In this document: positions 9,026 to 18,200 of the stretch, piece by piece | How positions within the stretch are numbered: the stretch's first letter is position 1 | How the letters are laid out: every line of letters begins with the position of its first letter | NCBI GenBank assembly: GCA_000997385.1 | Contig: LCBT01000007.1 | Coordinates: 1 to 41,981 of the forward strand | DNA: 41,981 nucleotides | Source of the DNA: Candidatus Daviesbacteria bacterium GW2011_GWA1_41_61 | GTDB lineage: Bacteria; Patescibacteriota; Microgenomatia; Daviesbacterales; UBA10151 | Direction of reading: 5' to 3' | The notes under the pieces: model-generated | What the model saw: only the letters and a program-made list of their open reading frames with translations | Database searches by the model: none | Told to the model about the DNA's origin: nothing | Position numbers and translations under genes: made by a program

Positions 9026-11446
9026 ATGAAGAGATACTTTCCTAAAGAGATCGAACTAAAATGGCAGCAAAAATGGCAAGAGAGTAATCTGTACCAAGCT
9101 CCAGATTCTTCGCCTAAGCCTAAAAAATACATCTTAGACATGTTCCCTTATCCATCCGGGGACGGGCTTCATGTTGGCCATTTTAAGGTCTATACTTCTT
9201 CGGATATTTTAGCCCGCTACTACCGAATAAAAGGCTACAACGTCCTTCATCCCATGGGCTGGGATGCCTTTGGCCTGCCGGCGGAAAATTACGCCATCAA
9301 GACCGGGATTCATCCGGCTATCACCACTGCCAAAAACATCGCCCATATCAAAAAACAGATGCAGCAGACCGGCTTGTCTTATGACTGGAGCCGGGAGATC
9401 AATACAACTGATCCAAACTATTATAAATGGACCCAGTGGATCTTTTTAAAACTGTTTGAGAAAGGTTTAGCTTATGAGGCAGAAGCTCCTATTAACTGGT
9501 GCCCTTCTTGCAAAACAGGCTTAGCTAACGAAGAAGTAGTCAATGGTAAATGTGAACGCTGCGGCACACCGGTAGAAAAGAAACTGGTCAGACAATGGAT
9601 TTTAAGGATCACTTATTATGCTGATAAGTTGTTGGAAGGTGTCCAAAACTTAGACTGGCCCAGATTTATTAAGGATATGCAGATTAATTGGATTGGGCGC
9701 AAAGAAGGTATTAATATTACCTACAAGGTCCAAGGTAGTGATCAGGAAGTGGTTTGCTTTACTACCCGACCAGACACTAATTTTGGGGCAACCTTCATCG
9801 TCATCGGACCAGAACACCCCTTAATAAACAAAATTACTAAAAAAGAACACCTGGATGAGGTTAAAAAATATGTTTCTCAGACTATTAACCGCTCAGAAGA
9901 AGAAAGAATTGCCCAGGGAAGAGCCAAAACAGGGGTTTTTACCGGAAGCTACGCCATTAATAATTTAAATGGCAAGCGCCTGCCTATTTGGGTCAGCGAC
10001 TTTGTCTTAGGTAATGTTGGAACAGGAGCTGTAGTGGGAGTTCCGGGACATGACATCAGAGATTTTGAGTTCGCCAAAGAGTTTAGCCTACCAATCATTA
10101 GAGTGGTTGTAGGTAAAGATAAGGATACTTCGGAAATTACCACAGCTGCGCAGGTCCAAGAAAAAGAAGGAGTCATAACTAACTCCGAGTTTTTAGATGG
10201 GTTAGATATCCATGAAGCTTCAACAGTTATTATGGACCACTTAGAAAAAAGGGGGTGGGGTGTGAGAGTTGTTGAATATCATCTGCGGGACTGGATCTTC
10301 TCCCGCCAAAGGTACTGGGGAGAACCAATCCCTTTAATCCACTGCCCCAACTGTGGCATAGTTCCTATCCCTGAGAACCAGTTACCTTTAAAACTACCAG
10401 AGGTTAAAGAGTATGAACCAACCGGCACCGGCGAGTCTCCGCTGGCCCAAGTTACAGATTGGGTCAATACTACCTGTCCTAAATGTGGTGGTCCAGCCAG
10501 ACGCGAAACTAATACCATGCCTCAGTGGGCCGGGTCTTGCTGGTATTTCCTGCGCTTTATTGACCCTCACAACCAAGAAAAACTTGTCTCAAGTGAAGTC
10601 GAGAGATACTGGATGCCGGTAGATTGGTATATTGGCGGGGCTGAGCATGCAGTGCTGCATCTTCTTTATTCCCGTTTTTGGCACAAAGTTTTGTATGAGA
10701 TAGGTGTAGTTTCTACACCTGAACCGTTCCAAAAGCTTTCCAGTGTTGGTCTGGTTTTAGCTGCAGACGGAAGAAAGATGAGCAAATCTTTAGGCAATGT
10801 AGTAACTCCTGATCAAATCATTAACAAGTATGGAGCAGATACCTTAAGGGTCTATGAAGGCTTTATGGGACCTTTCGAAAATACCATCTCTTGGGATCCC
10901 ACCAGCATCAATGGTGTTTATAAGTTTTTAACCAGAATCTGGGAAGTTATGAGCTCAGAATACATCGATTCTCTTGCAAACAGCAAAATAGAGGTAGTTT
11001 TAAATAAGCTAATTGTCAAAATAGGAAATGATATTGAGAATATGAAGTTTAATACAGCTATTGCCTCCATGATGGAGTTTACTAACCTAGTTTACCATGA
11101 AAAGCTAACTTTAGACCAAAAGAAAAGGTTTTTAATTGTCCTTTCCCCCTTTGCTCCTCATATGACTGAGGAGCTATGGCAAATGTTAGGGCAGCCTTAC
11201 TCTATCCACCAACAAGCCTGGCCTGAAGTGGAAGATAAATATTTGCAGGAAGAACAGATCATGGTGGTCATTCAGGTTAACGGTAAAGTCAGAGATCAAC
11301 TGCTGATAGATAGAGAGATGATCCAGGATAAAGAACTTATCCTTTCCCAGGCTCAAAAAAGCCCTAAAATCCAAAAATTTTTAGATGGTAAAGAAGTCAA
11401 AAACAGTGTTTATGTCCCAGGGAAGGTTCTTAACTTTGTAACCTAG
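9026..11446 (+). CDS. leuS: Leucyl-tRNA synthetase
   Basis: LDMFPYPSGDGLHVGHFKVYTSSDILARYYRIKGYNVLHPMGWDAFGLPAENYAIKTG; GRKMSKSLGNVVTPDQII; full editing domain; start placed at MKRYFPKE. Confidence 0.96.
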   Translation: MKRYFPKEIELKWQQKWQESNLYQAPDSSPKPKKYILDMFPYPSGDGLHVGHFKVYTSSDILARYYRIKGYNVLHPMGWDAFGLPAENYAIKTGIHPAITTAKNIAHIKKQMQQTGLSYDWSREINTTDPNYYKWTQWIFLKLFEKGLAYEAEAPINWCPSCKTGLANEEVVNGKCERCGTPVEKKLVRQWILRITYYADKLLEGVQNLDWPRFIKDMQINWIGRKEGINITYKVQGSDQEVVCFTTRPDTNFGATFIVIGPEHPLINKITKKEHLDEVKKYVSQTINRSEEERIAQGRAKTGVFTGSYAINNLNGKRLPIWVSDFVLGNVGTGAVVGVPGHDIRDFEFAKEFSLPIIRVVVGKDKDTSEITTAAQVQEKEGVITNSEFLDGLDIHEASTVIMDHLEKRGWGVRVVEYHLRDWIFSRQRYWGEPIPLIHCPNCGIVPIPENQLPLKLPEVKEYEPTGTGESPLAQVTDWVNTTCPKCGGPARRETNTMPQWAGSCWYFLRFIDPHNQEKLVSSEVERYWMPVDWYIGGAEHAVLHLLYSRFWHKVLYEIGVVSTPEPFQKLSSVGLVLAADGRKMSKSLGNVVTPDQIINKYGADTLRVYEGFMGPFENTISWDPTSINGVYKFLTRIWEVMSSEYIDSLANSKIEVVLNKLIVKIGNDIENMKFNTAIASMMEFTNLVYHEKLTLDQKKRFLIVLSPFAPHMTEELWQMLGQPYSIHQQAWPEVEDKYLQEEQIMVVIQVNGKVRDQLLIDREMIQDKELILSQAQKSPKIQKFLDGKEVKNSVYVPGKVLNFVT

Positions 11447-11946
11447 CCTCAACTTTGTTAACTTTTAGCAAAACTTGTTATACTTTGCTAAATTTTTCAA
11501 TAGGTGTTTTAGATTGATACAGAACCACTTTTTTATCATAAATGATCTAAAAATTATTCCAAAAATCTTACTACTTTCTCACCATTTATTTACAAAAATA
11601 TTACAGTTTTTATAGATCTTTATCATTCACTTTTACACCTAAACTAGACTTCATCTACTTCTTTTATCTGATATCTATCTTCACTGCTATTAACTTACTG
11701 AAAAAAGTCCTCCGATAGATCTTCTATCAAGCTGACAAACTGTTTCTCTGTTTTAAAAAAATCTAAATACTATAGGAAAATAATCCTTCTATTATAGGGC
11801 AAAGTGATTACTTTTAGCATCAAAAGTTAGAAAAGATTTTTTCCAACTTTTATTTAAAGTCCTTTCACAAACAAGAGTACCTCACCAAAGTCACCAAAGG
11901 CCAGGCCTTGCAGGGAAGGACTATTCAAAGTTATATCTGATCCTCT

Positions 11947-12111
11947 TTCTACACCATCAGACAAAAAGGTACCGAGTCAATGGATAAGTTTATAAATTCC
12001 CTAGGTACTAGATATACCATGTACTTTAACAAAAAATACAAAAGAGTTGGATCTTTATATCAAGGGGTTTACAAAGCAGTACTTATCTCAACTGAAGAAC
12101 AACTGCTTTAG
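11947..12111 (+). pseudogene. Fossil of a Y1/IS200-like (REP-associated family) transposase
   Basis: FYTIRQKGTESMDKFINSLGTRYTMYFNKKYKRVGSLYQGVYKAVLISTEEQLL* resembles the conserved centre of Y1_Tnp proteins; N- and C-terminal parts not recognisable. Confidence 0.65.
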
Positions 12112-12130
12112 GCAAAATTACTTTTCCCTC

Positions 12131-12159
12131 TTGACGTTTTGTCTGGAATTATTTAAAAC
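12131..12159 (+). promoter_or_regulatory. Weak candidate promoter upstream of giant protein 1
   Basis: TTGACG-17 nt-TAAAAC; -10 match is poor. Confidence 0.25.
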
Positions 12160-12209
12160 TAAATTAGGTCTGAATTTTTCCAACTTTTAAGTTCAAATTT
12201 CCAAGATTT

Positions 12210-15200
12210 ATGAACAATAAAAACAAGACTTTATCAAATGATCCTCAGACAGAGGAATTTTCTAAAAAATACTTCTATACTATCTCAGAAGCAGCGGCTC
12301 TTTTGGGTGTGTCGGACAAAACACTGCGCAATTGGGAGGAGCAGGGAAAGATCTTCCCTAAGAGGACTAAGGGTGGCAGCAGAAGATACCACCTGGCTCA
12401 ATTAAAAAAAATAATTACCCAAAATCCTAAGTTAACAGGGAAAAAAACTAAAGCCTGCTTAAAAAAGATCTCCGCTACAGTTGTTGCCCAGCCCACTTTG
12501 ATGGAGACGGTTGAAGCAAATAGCCAAAAAACAGAGGAGATTATCAGGCAAGAGCAACAGCTGGAAAAAGAGCGGCCAATAGTTTACCTACCGCAAGACT
12601 TTCCTCAAACCCCAGCACTGCATATCAAAAGATATCACCAAGAAACTCAACTGAAGAAAATTTATCTGTCCCAACTCTATCAAATCTTAGCTATCACCGT
12701 ATTTATTATTACTCTAGTTACTACCTTGATAACCAGTAGTTTGATGCTGCTGCATCAGACTACACCAGCTTTAACTATCCCAGCACTAATTTCCCCTTTT
12801 AACTCTCTGGCCTTAAAAATCTTACCAGCAGTCTCACCAGGTTACTTAGCCCAAACTGATCAAACACCAGGGGTTGAGAAGTTTTTAACCCCTGGTGTTA
12901 ACAAAGGTAAAGCTGCTGTTTTAGCAGAAGAGACAGTAACTAAATATTTAGAGATTAACTCTAATACTTTCCTCAATGGCGATCTGGTGGTCAGCCGTAG
13001 TGTGAACGGCATTGAAATGACTGCCACCACCTCGGGAATGATTTTTGCTGATATTTTATCCGGGAGCTCTTTAGAGGTCAGCGGGGATGTTACTTTAAAT
13101 CAAAACCTTTCCACCACCTCTTCTCCCACCTTTTCTTCCCTCAACCTTTCCTCTTTATCTTTATCCTCTACTTCTAATCAGTTAGTTTTAGGCACAGGAA
13201 CAACCGGTACTTTAACCTGGGCACCTACCTCTTCTTCTAAAACTCTAACCTTACCGGATATTACTGATACTTTAGTTTCCAAAACTACCACTGATACACT
13301 CTCTAACAAAACCATTAAATCCGGAGATTCTAATACCATCTCCGGTTCCTTTAGCGGTATTACCGGGCTGGGAACTATTTCTACCGGTACTTGGAATGGG
13401 ACTAAAATTGGCACAGGCTATGGTGGAACAGGGCTAACATCCTATACAAAAGGTGACATACTATATACTTCTGCTACAGATACTCTGGAAAAACTTAATG
13501 TTGGCACCTCCGGACAAGTTCTCACTGTCTCCTCAGGAATACCCGGTTGGGCTAATGCTTCCGGAGGTGTCACCTCAGTCAACTCCTTAACCGGGGCTTT
13601 GACTATTGCCGGAGCCGGTATCAACTCCATTTCTGCTTCCGGCACAACTGTTACCATCACCGGCACCGAGGCTGATACTTTAGCTGCTGTTACTGCCCGA
13701 GGAGCCACCACCTCCGCTGCGGTAACCTTTTCCTCCACCATCAACTCCAATACTTTTTCCTCCACCGCTTTAACCTTTGCCGGCGCAACACCGGCTATCT
13801 CTGCCTCCACTGCCGGGACCAATATCAACTTAGATGCCGGCACTAGCGGTAAGGTAGTGATTGCCGGCTCGTCTACCGGGGATGTGGATATGGCCGGAGG
13901 GTCTTCTTCTACCGGTTGTACCGTTACCAACTCCAGCGGCACCTTAACCTGTGCTGGGGATATTATCGGCGGGTCAACAGGTACCAGCGGTTACTGGACC
14001 AGAGCTGGCACTAGCCTTTCTCCTTCCACTGCCGGAGACTCCATTACTACCTCCGGTGGTATCTCCACTACCGGCAGCGGTACTTTACAAATAGCCGGAG
14101 CAGTGACTTTTTCTTCCACCGTTAACTCCAACACACTAACTTCCACCGCCTTAACCTTCGCCGGCACTACCCCGGTAATTTCCGCTTCTACCGCTGCCAC
14201 CTCTTTAACCGTTAACCCCGGCGCCGGAGGATCTTTGAATTTAGCCGGAGGGTCCGGGTCAACCGGCTGTACTGTTGATGATACCACCGGCAACTTCACC
14301 TGTTCCGGTTCAATCACCTCCGGAGGTGGAGGAGATGTCGGTTTTTGGAAAAGGAACTCCGGCACCAGCACCCTTTCCCCGGTGACAACCGGCGACCACA
14401 TTTCCACTTCCGGCAATATTACCTCCGAAGGCACCGGCACTATCACCTCCGGCGGGCTTTTAACCGGACAAACCGGTTTGACTGTTACCGGCGGGACCAT
14501 TTCTTTAAATGCTTCCTCCAATTACGACACCAATATTAATACCGGCAACTCCAGCGGAGCCATTTCTATCGGCAACTCGGCAGCCGGAGCCATAACTTTA
14601 CAATCCAACGCTGCTTCTGTTTTCCATACCCCGGCCAATACCGCCACCGCCTTTAGGTTTACTGACGGCACCAACGCTTATCAAACCATTGACACCAGGA
14701 GTACCTTATCCGGAGTGTCGGCTTTTACCTTTGCAGCCGGCACTGCCCCGACTATTACCTCAGCTACTAACGCTGAATACACCACAGCCACCTTTACCCC
14801 CCCCACTATTACCTTAACCGGAGTCACTCAAGTAACTTCCGGTATGGATAGTATTTTGTTTAACGCCCCCACTATCACTGATAGCTCTGCTATAACTGTT
14901 GATCAAGCCAACACCTTAACCATTGCCGGAGCTCCTATTCCGGCTGGCTCTGCCACTATTACCAGTGCTTCTACGCTAAGGATCGCTGCCGGAGCCGTGG
15001 CAGCTGGAGCCACCAATGCTTATGGTCTTTTTGTTGATGCTCCCACCGGCGGAGGCAGCAATTATGCTGCTGTCTTTAATACCGGCAACGTCGGCATCGG
15101 GATAGCCACCCCTGCATATAAATTAGATGTTGCTACCTCTACTGTGAGTGACAGAGGGATAAATATAGCTAATACTGCTGCCACTGGTACCAACTATGGT

Positions 15201-18200
15201 ATTTATTCTTCTGTGACTGGAGCTGCTACTACCAACTATGGAGGTTATTTTGTCTCCACTGGAGCTACCACTGATTATGGTCTGGCAGTTGCTGCTTTAA
15301 CTGGAGCTACTTCCACAGGGCTGGATATCGGAGCATTATCCGGAACAACCGCTGATAAAGGAATCAACATCGGAGCAATCTCGGGAACAGGAGCTACCGG
15401 AGCAGGTCTTACGATCGGCAATATCTCTACCACAGGAACAACCAACTATGGAATCAATCTGGGAACGATGACCGGCGGTACCACTTCCAACTATCAAATT
15501 TCCACCGGCACCCTCACCTCTGCTACCACCACCACCAACGCTCAGTTAAACTTGGGAGGAGTAGTTACCACCGGTGGCACTACTAATTATGGTATCAATA
15601 TCGGAGCATTATCCGGCACAGGCACCACTAACTATGGAGTCAATGTCGCGGCTCTTACCTCCACGGGCACCACTAACTATGGTTTATACCTGGGCGGAGA
15701 TAGCGGAGCAGCTACCACCAACTACGGTCTATATCTCGGCACGGTTTCCGGAGCTACTACTAACTATGGAGCTCTTCTGGCTGGTACCTGGTTTACCGGA
15801 GGCACAGCTACCACCACCAAACCACAACTGTTAGTTGAGCCCTCCGGTACCACCTCTACCGGCTGGTCCACCTCAGGGACAGGTTTAGGTATCAACTCAG
15901 CCCAAACCTTTGCCGGCAATCTTTTAGATCTACAACAAGCCGGACTTTCCACCTTTAAGGTGGCTGGAGTTTCAACGGCTGTCAACGGTTTCACCTTTAC
16001 TACCGCAGCCACCGGGTCTCCCTCGACTGTTTCCATGGCAGCCTCAGGATCTGATACAAATATTACTTTAGGTATCGATTCCAAAGGCACGGGAGCTTTA
16101 AACTTAGGCACCGGAGCTAATGCCAAAACCATCACTATCGGTAACAACACTACCTCTACTGCCCTAGCTCTTACCTCGGGCACTGGTTCCCAAACCTTCA
16201 CTTCCTCGGTAGTTTCCGGTACCACCACCACCTCGGGATTTGTCTTTACTGACAATACCACCTTAACCGGCACCGAGGCCTACATTGGCTCCACGGGAGT
16301 AACCTCTGGTACCTTATTAAATATAGGTACCGGGGCTGCCAATACCTTCAGCTCTGGTAAATTACTTAGCTTAACTACAACCTCTACCGGCTTAACTTCC
16401 GGCTCTTTGGCCTCTTTTGATTGGTCCCCCACCGGCACAACTAATATTTATGCTACCGGAGATCTGGTTTCCATCTCTACCGGCAATGCTTATGCCTTTG
16501 TGGGGAACCTGCTAAACATCAAAAGCCAGGGATCTTCAGTCTTTTCTGTCTCTGATACCACCATGACCTCAGCTTTGCCTGCTAACTTTACCTCAGCTGG
16601 GGATGTAGCTGTAGCCTATGATTTGAACTTCACCAACCCCACAGCTTCCTTTATTAAATCCTCTGCCCCTTTATACCTTCAAGCTGGGGAAACCTTTAAC
16701 TCCTCAGACTTAATTTTAAGAACCTTTAACCAGGGATCCATAGTTTTGGATTCTGCTATCACTACCGGAACTGGTGTTGATATGTCTAACACTACTTTAA
16801 CTACCGGTACTGGAGTAAATATTACCTCTACCACTTTAACCTCAGGAAAGCTTCTTAATATTGGCCCAACATTTGCTGGAGCTGCTGTCACAGGTTATGG
16901 GGAATATATCAACGGAGCTGACTCTACCACTGCTGCTAATACTGACTACCAACTCTACTCTACCCTGGCTTTAACCGGCAATGCTGCTAAAACCGGGATA
17001 GGACTTTATTCAACCGTGACCTCTTCCTCTACTACCGGTGATACCTTAATTGGCTTGGATCTGGCCACCTCGGCCACCGGAGCTTTGGCAGCCACTCAAA
17101 CCAGAACAGTCTATGGCTTAAGATCTCAACCAGCCTCCACAGCGGTAACCGCCAACGCTGATGATACTTTAAACCTTTATGGTTCCTACCTTGCTCCTTC
17201 TTCAACTCTAGCTACAGCAGGAACTACTAATGTTTATGGAGAATATATTACTACCACTGCTTCCCATAATGCTGATGCCGGGACAGTTAACCAATATGGG
17301 TTGTACATTGCCAATGGGACTTCTTCCACCAATGGCACTTCTTTAAAAACTATGCTTTATGTAGCCTCCCCCACTGGAGCTGATACTAACTATGCTGCTG
17401 TTTTTGCCGGAGGAAATGTGGGTATTGGTGATACCTCTCCTGCCGCACTTTTATCTGTGGGCAGCGGTGATCTGTTCCAAGTTAACACTAATGGCTCTAT
17501 AACCCAAGCACAATCAGCTGTCTCAGGAGGGCAGATTGCTTTAAGTCTCACCCCGGGGGCCCATACAACCATGACTGCAGAAGCATCTGATATAGCAGTG
17601 CTGGCCCATACTGATACCATTACTGCCGGTTTTACCAACCAAAGGTTTAACCGCTTCATGCAGCCCACTATCTCTGCTGCCTCCTCTTTAACTGTCACCA
17701 ATGCTGCTACATTGTATGTAGAAAACGCCCCGGCAGTAGCTGCTTCGGCAGTGATTACCAACCCTTATGCCTTGTGGGTTGATGCCGGAGCTTCCCGCTT
17801 TGATGGAGCCGTTGGCTTTGGAGCCCAGCAGACCTTTACTGATTCCGATGCCACTCCTGATGTCTCTGCAGGGACACATTTCATCACCAACACCACCACC
17901 TTTACCATTACCGATTTTGATGCAGGTTCCGGGACACTCTCAGCAGGGCATATCATCTTTGTAGAAAGTAACGGAGCGATAACTTATGACTGTACGCCTT
18001 TTGTTAACTTAAATTGCGGTGCTGCCGATATTGTAACTGCCGCTAAAGATTTGACTGTTTGGATCTATGATGGAACAGATTGGACTTTAGTCAACTGGAT
18101 GAAGAATTCAGGAACCCAGACCGGACTTGACTTAGCCGAGGTTTATGTTAGCACTGAAAATTTAGAGGCCGGAGACGTAGTCAGTATTGATCAAGACCAA

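Noticed and set aside
15175-15785. CRISPR array
   Set aside because: The repeats are imperfect, coding, without uniform spacers or cas genes.
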